A DNA stretch of 64,000 nucleotides from Gammaproteobacteria bacterium (lineage in GTDB: Bacteria; Pseudomonadota; Gammaproteobacteria; Pseudomonadales; Azotimanducaceae), in NCBI GenBank assembly GCA_026705345.1, contig JAPPAV010000035.1:1-64000 (forward strand), written 5' to 3'. The notes below the pieces were generated by a model that saw only the letters and a list, made by a program, of their open reading frames with translations, had not been told where the DNA came from and ran no database searches. Below, one piece after another: positions 1 to 8,664 of this stretch (position 1 is its first letter; every line of letters begins with the position of its first letter). The position numbers were made by a program, and so were the translations under genes.

Positions 1-830
1 TGGGGGCGGTCGCTTCGGTTTTTCCCGCCTACCAACAGGTCAAGCCCCTGTTCGACCCTTGCATCGAAACCCGTACGTCGGCGAGTGTCGCTCCCATCCG
101 TCGAATCCAAGGGGAAGTTCGGCTTGACCACGTCACGTTCTCCTACGAGGAAGACGGTCCGCCGGTACTTCGGGATGTCTCCCTGCACGTCCGACCCGGC
201 GAGTTTGTCGCCATCGTCGGGGAATCCGGCTCGGGCAAGAGCAGCCTGCTGCGTCTCATTCTCGCCTTGGAAAAGCCGTCCACGGGGGCCGTATATTTCG
301 ACGAGCGAAACCTTCGCTACCTCGACGACCAGGCACTGCGTCGCCAGATCGGCGTGGTCATGCAGAACGGCTCACTGCAACCCGGCACGATTCTGCAGAA
401 CATCGTCGGCATCAACAGCGAAGCATCCTTGGAGGATGCCTGGGCGGCGGCCCGCCGGGCTTCCCTGGCCGACGACATCCGGGCGATGGAAATGGGAATG
501 CACACGCCCGTCGGCGAACACTCGGGGATGTTCTCCGGCGGCCAGGTACAACGCATCCTCATCGCGGCCGCCCTGGTGCGGAACCCGAGCGTCATGCTGC
601 TGGACGAGGCAACCAACTGGCTCGACAACAAGAGCCAGGCGGAAGTCATGCGGAGCATTGGCGAAGTCGCCGCCACCCGTATCGTCGTCGCCCACCGGCT
701 GTCCACGATCAAGAACGCCGACCGCATCTACGTCTTGTCACGCGGCCAGGTCGTTCAAACAGGGACGTTCGAAGAGCTCGCCGCCAGCGACGGAATGTTC
801 CACGACCTGATCGCACGCCAAGTGGCGTAG
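1..830 (+). CDS. NHLM-type peptide export ABC transporter, ATPase domain (5' partial)
   Basis: This is the C-terminal nucleotide-binding domain of an exporter; its membrane part lies before the window. The frame is open from base 3. It carries Walker A GESGSGKS (nt 219-242), Q-loop VMQNG, signature FSGGQ, Walker B VMLLDEA and switch histidine VAHRLST. The stretches LRRQIGVVMQNG, QNIVG and IRAMEMGMHT match what I know of the second ABC protein of NHLM (nitrile hydratase leader microcin) clusters, which cleave and export leader-bearing peptides across the inner membrane. The D-loop reads TNWLD instead of the common TSALD, which may affect ATPase coupling. The TAG stop lies in a palindromic repeat and the gene converges on a JmjC oxygenase gene. 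A generic type I secretion ATPase is the alternative. No precursor peptide is visible here. Confidence 0.8.
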   Translation, partial: GAVASVFPAYQQVKPLFDPCIETRTSASVAPIRRIQGEVRLDHVTFSYEEDGPPVLRDVSLHVRPGEFVAIVGESGSGKSSLLRLILALEKPSTGAVYFDERNLRYLDDQALRRQIGVVMQNGSLQPGTILQNIVGINSEASLEDAWAAARRASLADDIRAMEMGMHTPVGEHSGMFSGGQVQRILIAAALVRNPSVMLLDEATNWLDNKSQAEVMRSIGEVAATRIVVAHRLSTIKNADRIYVLSRGQVVQTGTFEELAASDGMFHDLIARQVA

Positions 831-851
831 GGGACGGGCTAGTCCCGTCCC
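827..851. repeat. Dispersed palindromic repeat, copy A
   Basis: The core is GTAGGGGACGGGCT followed by AGTCCCGTCCC, an inverted repeat with arms of about 10 bases. It provides the TAG stop of the exporter gene and, on the other strand, the TAG stop of the JmjC gene. Related copies lie at 24691, 33134 and 33198. A REP-like element or bidirectional terminator is likely. Confidence 0.7.
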
Positions 852-2323
852 GTTGCCGGGTGGAAGGCCGACACGGCGTCGTCCTTGATCAACTGCTTGA
901 GGAAGTCGTCGATGAACTCGTCGGAGAACCGCCCCCCGCAGACGCCTTTGGATTCCTCCACGGACAACGATTGCGTTCCGGCTAGCGCACGCATCAAGTC
1001 AAGACATCTGAGGTCGAATTCCCGCTCCATGCCGTTGGCCCGGAGCACGAAAGATCCCTTGGCCGGGCACGTTTCGATCACGGCGTGCCGTCGACCCTTG
1101 AGCGAGAGTCGGAATTCACCCCATCGCGGCGATTTCCAAGGCTCGATGTACGTCGACAGCGACGTCCTGGTCGCCTCCGTCCAAGACGCACGGATGTCCG
1201 ACGCAAAACGATCTCCGAGATCCTCGACCAGTTGATCTCGAATCAGCCCAACCAATCTCTCGAAATAGTCCTGTCGACTCGCATCGTCCGCGGCCAAGGG
1301 CGTGTTCTGGCGGAACACCTCGTGGTCCAGAAGCCTGTTTTCGAGCCATCGAAGAACCCAGGTTCCCGTGATCGGGCGCGTGTTGAGGGTCAGGTGAATG
1401 CTGCCCTTGCCGTCATCGGCCTGGTCGACACGCGCATCGTGCCACCAGCCCCGTGGTATGTAGAGCACGTCCCCCGCGGTGAGCTTGCCAGACCAGACCG
1501 GTTCGTCGGGGCCGTCCGCGTTCGGGCGGTTGTCCAGCGTCGTCGGCAGGCTGCGGGTTTCCCCGAAAAGGTGCCACTCCTTCTCGCCGACGGCCTGGAT
1601 GATGTAGACGTCGTGATCGTCCCAATGGGTCGCGAAGCCCCGGGTCGACCGCCACGACGCGTACAGGTTGACGTTGACGTAGGTGGCGAGGCCCTGCTCG
1701 ATCTCCTCCGCCAATTGCCGGATCGGCGCGTGGTAGTCGTGAATCGCGTTGGCGATGAACGTCGCCCCGCTGCGCAGGAAGTTTGCCAGTTTCCGGCCAT
1801 CGACCCTCGACACGAACGGACCCGGCTGCCGGGTGCCCAGACCCAGGTTGTCGACCTGAAGGAGATCGTTGCCCACCTCCACGCCGTCCATGACGACGTG
1901 CAACTGCGGCGGCCGGAGATTCCTGTTGCAGATGGCATCGTTCAAGCCGTCCCAGGTGATCAGTCCGGCAAAACGATCATCCCGACCACGGAAAACCAAC
2001 GGTCGGGGCTGCCGATATTGCTCGGTGTAGAAGTCCGTGACGTCGAGGGGCGCCACCAGCCGGGCGATTCCCACCGCGCCGGACTCGCAGTCTTGCGCGT
2101 CCAATTCCTCGATGGACAACTGCGTCGAATCAACCGGGTCAACGTCTGCTTCGGACTCCAAACGAATGTCCAACTTGGGCACGCCGACGCGCTTCGACAT
2201 GAGACTCAAGACCGCCTCTTCGTGGCGCTCCTCCCGGCGGTAGACGTCATAGTCGACGGGGCCCGCCGAAGCGAGTCTCTTGCCGAGGAACATTTCTCGC
2301 GCGTTCGGGGTTCGATCGGGCAT
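839..2323 (-). CDS. JmjC/cupin_4-type Fe(II)/2-oxoglutarate oxygenase
   Basis: A 494-residue protein with a JmjC-like (cupin_4) double-stranded beta-helix. An entry segment PLVFRG lies near residue 110, the iron site HWDDHD near 232 gives the His-x-Asp pair, and the distal histidine is in RGWWHDA near 290. The family is related to ribosomal oxygenases that hydroxylate histidine or arginine in proteins. A winged C-terminal part follows, as in that family. The start chosen is the ATG at 2323; the frame is open further upstream but only antisense to the monooxygenase gene. It converges on the NHLM-type exporter, so a role in modifying an exported peptide is possible but is inference. The substrate is unknown. 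Confidence 0.8.
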   Translation of the reverse strand: MPDRTPNAREMFLGKRLASAGPVDYDVYRREERHEEAVLSLMSKRVGVPKLDIRLESEADVDPVDSTQLSIEELDAQDCESGAVGIARLVAPLDVTDFYTEQYRQPRPLVFRGRDDRFAGLITWDGLNDAICNRNLRPPQLHVVMDGVEVGNDLLQVDNLGLGTRQPGPFVSRVDGRKLANFLRSGATFIANAIHDYHAPIRQLAEEIEQGLATYVNVNLYASWRSTRGFATHWDDHDVYIIQAVGEKEWHLFGETRSLPTTLDNRPNADGPDEPVWSGKLTAGDVLYIPRGWWHDARVDQADDGKGSIHLTLNTRPITGTWVLRWLENRLLDHEVFRQNTPLAADDASRQDYFERLVGLIRDQLVEDLGDRFASDIRASWTEATRTSLSTYIEPWKSPRWGEFRLSLKGRRHAVIETCPAKGSFVLRANGMEREFDLRCLDLMRALAGTQSLSVEESKGVCGGRFSDEFIDDFLKQLIKDDAVSAFHPATGRD

Positions 2324-2394
2324 ACGGCTCAGATTGCAGTGCTCGGACCGCCTTCGATCATACCGCAGCCGAAAACGGCAACTACTCGTATGTG

Positions 2395-3654
2395 TCAGTT
2401 TGAACCGGGCGAAACCGCGACGATCGTCGGTCCACGACCCTGCAAGGGGCGGTCGCGATAGTCCTTGGGATTTCTCCGGGCGTTGGCGTTGTGCTCCCGC
2501 CAGAGCGCCACGAACCAGTCGGGCACGCCTCGGTCGCCGCATTGTTCCGCAAGCCGGTTCATGTAGTCGATCTGTGCATCCTCCAATCGGTGGAAGTGCC
2601 GTTCCGCCACGCCTGCCGAACGCAGGCTGGCGATCTCGTCGCAATGGCTCCGCCGCCGAGCGGTCAGGTCCGGCAACGTGAAGCGTCCGGCGAGGTAGCG
2701 CGCCAGCCATCGGGCCTGGCGCTGGAACAGGGGGAACGGGACGATACGAAACGGCAGGCCGATGAACGCGAGGGAGGGGTCCTCCAGGGCAACGAGTTGC
2801 CGGTATAGCCCTCTGACCCAGTTGTCCCCCACCGATACCAACTCGGACGCCAGAAAGGGAAACCGATACCAGTAGCCGGTACAGAACAGTATCGCGTCGA
2901 CCTCGCGTATCCGTTCTCCGTTCGTCAGCAGGACATCGGACCCGTCGAAGTGTTCGATCGAAGGACATCGCCTGATCCGCCCCGTTTGTTCCCCGAGCGG
3001 TGGCCGCTTTTCGAACAACCGCCCCGAGAAGAACACCTCGGCGATGCCTGCCAACTCGGCGGACAGGTCGCCGCCCGACACCGACGAACCAAGCACGACG
3101 ATCCGCTTTCCCGCCAAGGCATCCGGATGCCGATAGTTGTGGCTGTGCAGCGCGACGCCCGGGAAATCCGCGAGCCCCGGCAGTTCCGGCACGCGCGGTT
3201 CGGAGAAGTGGCCGTTGCACACGGCAACTGCGTCGAACCGCTCGCCGTCCACCCGCCAGCCATCGCCCCGAACCACATTGCGCACCGTGTGACCCAGGCG
3301 AACCAGGTCGCCAACGCCGGTGTCGGTCGCGAATCGACGCAGGTATTCGAGCACCCGGGCATGGTGGGGGTAGCGCGGCCAGTCGTCGCGACCACCGCCA
3401 GCATCGTCGAAGGTATAGCCGTCGAAGGCCATCAGGTCCCTCGGCAGGTTGACGCGCATCGATGCGTACAACGAACTGTGAATGCGTTCGGTCGGCCGTT
3501 GCCCCAGCGGATCGTCTTCGACGGCGTCGGTGTAGTTCCACAACCCACCGACGAGTTCAGACTGCTCGAACACCGTCACCCGGTGCCCCTCGACGCCCAG
3601 CTCGTGGGCCGTGACCAGACCGGCCGCCCCGGCGCCGATGACGGCGACGCGCAT
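2395..3654 (-). CDS. Flavin-containing monooxygenase-like protein
   Basis: A 419-residue FAD/NADPH enzyme. The N-terminus MRVAVIGAGAAG is the FAD-binding Rossmann motif. A variant of the FMO fingerprint, FPGVALHSHNYR, lies near residues 164-175. The second, NADPH-binding glycine motif is VVLGSSVSGGD near residue 190. These mark the class B (FMO/Baeyer-Villiger) monooxygenases, which oxygenate N, S or carbonyl groups of small molecules in the cytosol. It lies between an SDR and a JmjC oxygenase on the same strand with short gaps, so the three could form an oxidative tailoring operon. The C-terminal half is FMO-like in length. The substrate cannot be told from sequence. Confidence 0.85.
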   Translation of the reverse strand: MRVAVIGAGAAGLVTAHELGVEGHRVTVFEQSELVGGLWNYTDAVEDDPLGQRPTERIHSSLYASMRVNLPRDLMAFDGYTFDDAGGGRDDWPRYPHHARVLEYLRRFATDTGVGDLVRLGHTVRNVVRGDGWRVDGERFDAVAVCNGHFSEPRVPELPGLADFPGVALHSHNYRHPDALAGKRIVVLGSSVSGGDLSAELAGIAEVFFSGRLFEKRPPLGEQTGRIRRCPSIEHFDGSDVLLTNGERIREVDAILFCTGYWYRFPFLASELVSVGDNWVRGLYRQLVALEDPSLAFIGLPFRIVPFPLFQRQARWLARYLAGRFTLPDLTARRRSHCDEIASLRSAGVAERHFHRLEDAQIDYMNRLAEQCGDRGVPDWFVALWREHNANARRNPKDYRDRPLQGRGPTIVAVSPGSN

Positions 3655-3668
3655 CGCGTGGGTCCGGT

Positions 3669-4376
3669 CTATTTCGTGCGCGTTCGAAGACCTTGGCTGA
3701 CCCGGATCTCCATGGTATGGGCCGTCGCCGGCTGGGTAGCCAAGAACACCGCTGCATCAGCGATGTCTTCTGCCTGGATCAGCGAGTCGGGATCCTCGTT
3801 CGGGAATCCTTCGCTGCGCATCCTCGAAACCGTCGCATCCGGCAGGATGACGTGGGAGCGGATGCCCTGGTGGAGGTACTCGGCGACCAGGGTCTTGGTG
3901 AATCCCATGACGCCGTGTTTCGAGGCGGCATAAGCCGAGCGATTGCGCGGCCCAACGACACCGGCACCGGAGGAAATGTTGATGATGCAACCGCTACCCT
4001 CGTCAAGCATCGACGGCAACGCGTACTTGGTACATAGGAAGAGCCCGCGCAAGTTGACGTTCATGACGTGGTCCCAGTCCTCCACAGGCAGTTCGTGAAC
4101 CGGCAGCCTGGCTACTGCGCCCGCGTTGTTCACCAGGATGTCTATAGGACCGTAGGCGTCCACCGTCGCATCGATCAGGTTGCGGATTTCCGCCTCGTCC
4201 GCCACGTCGCATGGAACGGCCAATCCACCGGTTGCCGTCGCCACGGCATCGATTTCGTCGACGCTTCGCGCCGAGCAGACGACCGATGCACCTTCCTTTG
4301 CGAACGCCTCCGCAATGGCCTTGCCGATGCCCCGCCCCGCGCCGGTGACGATCGCCACCTTGTCCTTCAGCCGCAT
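3669..4376 (-). CDS. Short-chain dehydrogenase/reductase
   Basis: A 235-residue classical SDR. The NAD(P) motif TGAGRGIG is near residue 11, NNAG near residue 88, the catalytic serine lies in NISSGAG and the YAASK pair (Tyr and Lys) near residue 155. SDRs oxidise or reduce alcohols and ketones in the cytosol. The family fit is clear but the substrate is not. It lies 14 bases upstream of the flavin monooxygenase gene on the same strand, so co-transcription is likely. The C-terminus is short and basic, without the membrane or oligomer tails of some relatives. Confidence 0.9.
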   Translation of the reverse strand: MRLKDKVAIVTGAGRGIGKAIAEAFAKEGASVVCSARSVDEIDAVATATGGLAVPCDVADEAEIRNLIDATVDAYGPIDILVNNAGAVARLPVHELPVEDWDHVMNVNLRGLFLCTKYALPSMLDEGSGCIINISSGAGVVGPRNRSAYAASKHGVMGFTKTLVAEYLHQGIRSHVILPDATVSRMRSEGFPNEDPDSLIQAEDIADAAVFLATQPATAHTMEIRVSQGLRTRTK

Positions 4377-4449
4377 TCAGAAACTCCTTCACAAGAGAGC
4401 GCGGAGTGTGGGCAAGGCATCTGTCACTGGCAAGCTCTCCGAAACGGGG

Positions 4450-5388
4450 CTACGGGATTCGCTTTCGCCGATCGGCTTCGATGAGATTCCGCAACCAGGC
4501 AAAGTCTGGTCGGATAGCCTGCGAATGGAAGCTCACACCGTCGATGGCCGCGCTCATGCGTACGCCGACGTAGGGAAACCAACCGAGCCAGGAGGGGGGA
4601 TGCACCGTGGAGTTGATCCCCAGCAAGCTTCCTTGCTTGTCGACCAAGGCGCCGCCGCTGTCTCCATGGACGGTCGGCGCGTTGTGACGGACCAGACGGA
4701 AGGCCGGGCCTTGTTTTCCGCCACGTGCCCTACCCACCTTGACTACGCGGCCAATGGCCACCGAACTGAACTGAGTCAAGTCCGACTCGGTCCCGTTAAT
4801 GGCCAACCGCATCATCGCAGACGACCCGGTAACGCCCACGGGCTGTGTCACGTACGGCATGTCCGCCATCTCGAACGCCTGAACGGGCCACAGGTCCGCG
4901 TGCAGGAGTGCAATGTCGGGACCACGGCCCTTGCCTGGGGTCCATACGATCCTTGGGGTCGATTGACGCGGTCCGCTGAAATCCGCGTCTTCAACCCACG
5001 CTACCAGGGTGAGTCGCTCTGCCGTGTCGACCGCATGGGCGACCGTCAGGAAGTACCCATCCTCGGCCACCGGTACGGCGGCTGCCATTCCCAGCTTTCC
5101 GCTCCCTTCGAACACGACCCGGAAGCCCGACCCTGCATCGTTGATGTCAACCGACCAAGGACCCATGAACAAATGCGCGGTATTGCGCGAAACCTCTCCG
5201 AGCACTTCCGCGAAGTCGGGGTCGACCTTCGACCATTCGGACACGCTTGACGCTTTCAGGACCATCGAGGCCTCGGCCATGCGCGGCCACGGGTCATGGA
5301 GCGAGCAAGCTGAAAAGAACCCGGATGCAAAAAGCACGGCAACGCAAACCGCATGCCTGCGTCGACGTCCCCAACGGGCGAAACTCAT
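4450..5388 (-). CDS. Trypsin-like serine protease, predicted lipoprotein
   Basis: A 312-residue protein with an N-terminal export signal and a lipobox-like ASGFFSAC (Cys28), so probably tethered in the periplasm or outer membrane. The chymotrypsin-fold triad can be read: His118 in TVAHAVD, Asp158 in GPDIALL and Ser244 in HGDSGGALV. No PDZ domain follows, unlike DegP or DegS. The start ATG (5388-5386) shares one base with the TGA of the DNA polymerase II gene (TGATG), which indicates translational coupling. I do not recognise a specific family member. A periplasmic protease coupled to a DNA polymerase is odd and probably reflects only a shared transcript. Confidence 0.75.
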   Translation of the reverse strand: MSFARWGRRRRHAVCVAVLFASGFFSACSLHDPWPRMAEASMVLKASSVSEWSKVDPDFAEVLGEVSRNTAHLFMGPWSVDINDAGSGFRVVFEGSGKLGMAAAVPVAEDGYFLTVAHAVDTAERLTLVAWVEDADFSGPRQSTPRIVWTPGKGRGPDIALLHADLWPVQAFEMADMPYVTQPVGVTGSSAMMRLAINGTESDLTQFSSVAIGRVVKVGRARGGKQGPAFRLVRHNAPTVHGDSGGALVDKQGSLLGINSTVHPPSWLGWFPYVGVRMSAAIDGVSFHSQAIRPDFAWLRNLIEADRRKRIP

Positions 5389-7736
5389 CAGAACAGCATC
5401 ATCTGCCTGTCGTCGCCGATCACCCGGTCGAAGTCGAGGCCCAATGCGCCGAGAACCGGTTCGGCGACCGGCCGGACCTGCTTGTCGAGGTAGTGTTCCC
5501 GGTCCGGTTCGTGGTGCAACGCGTCCAAGGGCTCCGGGCCGGAGACGGTGATCAAGTAGGAGATGACGCGACCCGGGTCGCTCGATTTGCGCGCCGCTGC
5601 CACATGGGGCGGGGTGTTGGCGGTGTAGGCCGCCGGTCTCTTCCGCAAACCCTTGCGGTAGACGAGCTTGTCGTCGAGTTTGCCACTGCGCAACGCCTTC
5701 GCGACCTGCTCCAGGTAGTCCGTCACCGGCTCGTCGGCGAACAGGCGTTTGTAGAGTTCGCGCTGCACGTCCTTGGCGAGTTCGGTCCAGTCGCGCCGCA
5801 CGACTTCCATGCCCGTGAATTCCACGTCGGTATGGCCGTCGACCAATCCGGCGTAGCGCTTGCGGGCACCCGATGCTCCGTGTCGAACGGAAGGCAGGAA
5901 AATCTTCAGGTAGAGCTTTTCGAACTCCATTTCCAAGCGGCTCGCCACCTGCCATTTGTCGCCGGTGTAGGCCGCGATGGCCTCATTCAACTCTTGGGCC
6001 AGCCGGGGTCCCGTAGACCGCGCGGCATCGGCATCCAACCCCGAACGAACGAAGACGCTGTCGGTGTCGCCGTAGAGCACATCGTAGCCTCGATCTTCGA
6101 ACCAGGCCTTGGACCATTGCAGGAAGTGGCGGCCCATGCCGGTGACGGCATTGGCGATGGCGACGTTGTGGAATCGGCAGGCCGGGGTACCGAGCACGCC
6201 GTAGAACGAGTTCATGAGGATCTTGATGGCTTGTGAAGCCACCGTGTCGCCTTGGCGTTTCGCTTCCTCGCGCTGGGGGAAGAGATCGTCCAGCATGGCG
6301 GGCAAGATCGCCTCGTCGCGGCGAAACGCGGCGTCTGGAGCAACCCGGATCACCGACTCCTCGTCGCCCGGGTTCGCCGAATACCCCAGCGGATCGATGT
6401 TGAAGGTACGGATCACGCTCGGATAGAGGCTCTTGAAGTCGAATACCCAGACGTTCTCATGGATGCCTGTTGTCGGTTCGAAGACATGGCCGCCGGCCTG
6501 GTGCCGGGAAACACGCGCATCGCTCGAACCAACGGACGGGGCGACGATCCGGCGCTTGCGAAGCGCCGACAGGTAGCGGAAGTCGAACGACGCGATGCTC
6601 GCGGACACGCGATCCGGCGTCATGCCCGTCAGCCGACTACGGGCGATGGCCAGGTTCACGAGATCGAGCCTTTCGACGATCAGGAGCGCCAGACGGGCAT
6701 CGGTGCGGGCGTAGGCGGCGAAGGTCTCGAGGTCGTCCCGGTAGCGGGCCAATATGTCCGCGGCCCGGTCGGCGCCACCGCCCATCTCCACCTTGCCTTC
6801 GCCCAGCACCTCGCCGGCGACGCCGTTCAGCGAATAGTCGTCGAAGCGCATGAACGCACCCCGCACCAGGTCCATGCCGTCCAGCACGAGCCGCCCGGGG
6901 ATGGTCGCTTGACCGCTCCCGAAGTAGCCCTGCGCCGACCGCACCCGGACGGCTCCGGCTTCTCGGCCGATGTCGAGCGGAAGGCGGACGCGTTTCGCGA
7001 TCCGGTTCAGGACATTGAGGTCGAAATCGATGACGTTCCAGCCGGTGAGGATGTCCGGGTCGACTTCCCGAACGCGTTCCGCGAAGGCGCCGAGGGCAGC
7101 CCGTTCGTCCGCGCACGCTATCGCCGCCTCCGGCATTTGGCGATCGCCGCCATCAACGATGTAGACCTCGTCGACCCCCCGACCGTAGACGGCGATGGCC
7201 AACAGACGCCTTGCCTTCGGGTCGGTCTCGATGTCGAACGACAGCACCGACGGCGACAGCGCGACGTCGGCGGGCCGCAACTCGGGATCGTCGTACACCC
7301 GCGCAATCCGTTCTCCCGCCTCGAACGCCCCGACAATCTCGCAACCGCCGCGGATGTCCCGGTCGATGAGGTAGCGGACGGCGAACCGGACGTCTGCCTC
7401 GAAGGTCTCGACGCCGTCCCGATGAAGCCGATCCCGCAATGGCACCGTGTCCTGCGGCACCGCGATGTCGACACGCAGCACGGGGTCACCGGCGAAGGTC
7501 TGCTTCGCCGTCTCGAACTGGCGGGTGGCTCCTAGAAGGTAGCCCCGCTCGGCGTCGCTCCGGCGAATGTGGAAATGCGGTACCTGGCGCCGGTCACGAA
7601 CGAGAAACGTGCCACCGCCTTCGAGTACGCCGTACAGGTAGACGACGGGCGAGCCGTCCTTTACGCGGTAGCTGGCCTGGAGGATGAACCCGCGCGCGGC
7701 GGCAACCGGCTCGGTCGACTGCTCCGCCACGGCCAC
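5388..7736 (-). CDS. polB: DNA polymerase II (family B)
   Basis: A 782-residue family B DNA polymerase, the length of E. coli Pol II. Proofreading motifs are present: Exo I FDIETD near residue 171, Exo II GWNVIDFDLN near 240 and Exo III YARTDARL near 346. Polymerase motifs are region A DFKSLYPSVI near 425, region B KILMNSFYG near 510 and region C YGDTDS near 565. The C-terminus QMMLF is a beta-clamp binding peptide. Pol II acts in restart and error handling at stalled forks and is commonly SOS-induced; I did not identify a LexA box. It lies 20 bases after an SDR gene and overlaps the next gene by one base. Confidence 0.95.
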   Translation of the reverse strand: MAVAEQSTEPVAAARGFILQASYRVKDGSPVVYLYGVLEGGGTFLVRDRRQVPHFHIRRSDAERGYLLGATRQFETAKQTFAGDPVLRVDIAVPQDTVPLRDRLHRDGVETFEADVRFAVRYLIDRDIRGGCEIVGAFEAGERIARVYDDPELRPADVALSPSVLSFDIETDPKARRLLAIAVYGRGVDEVYIVDGGDRQMPEAAIACADERAALGAFAERVREVDPDILTGWNVIDFDLNVLNRIAKRVRLPLDIGREAGAVRVRSAQGYFGSGQATIPGRLVLDGMDLVRGAFMRFDDYSLNGVAGEVLGEGKVEMGGGADRAADILARYRDDLETFAAYARTDARLALLIVERLDLVNLAIARSRLTGMTPDRVSASIASFDFRYLSALRKRRIVAPSVGSSDARVSRHQAGGHVFEPTTGIHENVWVFDFKSLYPSVIRTFNIDPLGYSANPGDEESVIRVAPDAAFRRDEAILPAMLDDLFPQREEAKRQGDTVASQAIKILMNSFYGVLGTPACRFHNVAIANAVTGMGRHFLQWSKAWFEDRGYDVLYGDTDSVFVRSGLDADAARSTGPRLAQELNEAIAAYTGDKWQVASRLEMEFEKLYLKIFLPSVRHGASGARKRYAGLVDGHTDVEFTGMEVVRRDWTELAKDVQRELYKRLFADEPVTDYLEQVAKALRSGKLDDKLVYRKGLRKRPAAYTANTPPHVAAARKSSDPGRVISYLITVSGPEPLDALHHEPDREHYLDKQVRPVAEPVLGALGLDFDRVIGDDRQMMLF

Positions 7737-7756
7737 TGCCCGTCAGAGCGCGAAGC

Positions 7757-8539
7757 TCACCGCCACATGTGCGTGCCGCCGCACACGGCGATGGCCTGGC
7801 CGGTGATGTAGGCACTCGCCGACGATGCCAGGAACACGGCAATCCCCTTCAGGTCATCGGATTCCCCGAGCCTGCGTAGCGGCGTGTTCGTTTCGGCATT
7901 GCGCTTGGCCTGTTCGTTGTCCCAGAGCGCGCGCGCGAAGTCCGTCTTGATGAGGCCGGGACAGACGGCGTTGACGCGAATGCCGCTCGGACCGTATTCG
8001 AGCGCCAGGTTTCTGACCAATGCGATGTCCGCGAGCTTGGAAATCGCGTAGGTGCCCAACGTCAGGGAGGGGGTGAACGCCCCGGTGCTCGCCGTGATCA
8101 TCATCGAGCCGCCGCCGTTCGCCACCATGTCCGAAGCCACCATCTGCGCCAGCCAATGGTTGGAGCGGACGTTGGAGTTCATGATCTTGTCGAAAGCCGA
8201 GTCGGGAATCTCCGACATCGGCCCGTAGAACGGGTTGATGCCGGCATTGGCGACGAGGATGTCGATGGGCCCCAGCCGATCACGCGTTTCGCCGACCAGG
8301 GCTTCAAGCTGGTCTTTGTAGCCGATGTTGCAGGCCACCGGAATGGCCATCTCTTCCCCGCACTTGCCGTTGATCTGCTGGCAAGCGGCTTCGCACTGGT
8401 CGAGCTTGCGGCTGGAAACGACGACCCGGGCACCGTGCTCGGCGAGCCCTTCCGCCATGGCAAACCCCATGCCCTTGGAGGCACCGGTCAACAGCGCGAC
8501 CTTGCCGGTGAGATCGAAGAGGGTGGTTGCGACGGCCAT
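7757..8539 (-). CDS. Short-chain dehydrogenase/reductase
   Basis: A 260-residue SDR. The cofactor motif TGASKGMG is near residue 18, NAG near 97, the serine lies in ITASTGA and the catalytic YAISK near residue 164. The C-terminus ITGQAIAVCGGTHMW is typical of the FabG-like branch that uses NAD(P)H on keto or hydroxyacyl substrates. It is the first gene of a run with DNA polymerase II and a lipoprotein protease, all on the minus strand. The function is not linked to replication by any sequence feature. The substrate is unknown. Confidence 0.9.
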   Translation of the reverse strand: MAVATTLFDLTGKVALLTGASKGMGFAMAEGLAEHGARVVVSSRKLDQCEAACQQINGKCGEEMAIPVACNIGYKDQLEALVGETRDRLGPIDILVANAGINPFYGPMSEIPDSAFDKIMNSNVRSNHWLAQMVASDMVANGGGSMMITASTGAFTPSLTLGTYAISKLADIALVRNLALEYGPSGIRVNAVCPGLIKTDFARALWDNEQAKRNAETNTPLRRLGESDDLKGIAVFLASSASAYITGQAIAVCGGTHMWR

Positions 8540-8664
8540 TCGGGAACTCCGTTAGATTAAACGAACCACCTTATCGGCTCGACGGACGGAGTGCTAGTTC
8601 ACAATGAGTAGTTAGCGAGGGAAGTGCGACGGCATCGGGAATTTGAGCCGATGTCCGGCCCCTT

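Noticed and set aside
2324-3541. Possible long N-terminal extension of the JmjC gene
   Set aside because: The extra residues are antisense to the flavin monooxygenase gene and are Arg-rich without domain features; the ATG at 2323 fits the family.
5389-5955. Possible N-terminal extension of the protease gene
   Set aside because: This stretch lies inside the DNA polymerase II gene in another frame; the signal peptide starts at 5388.
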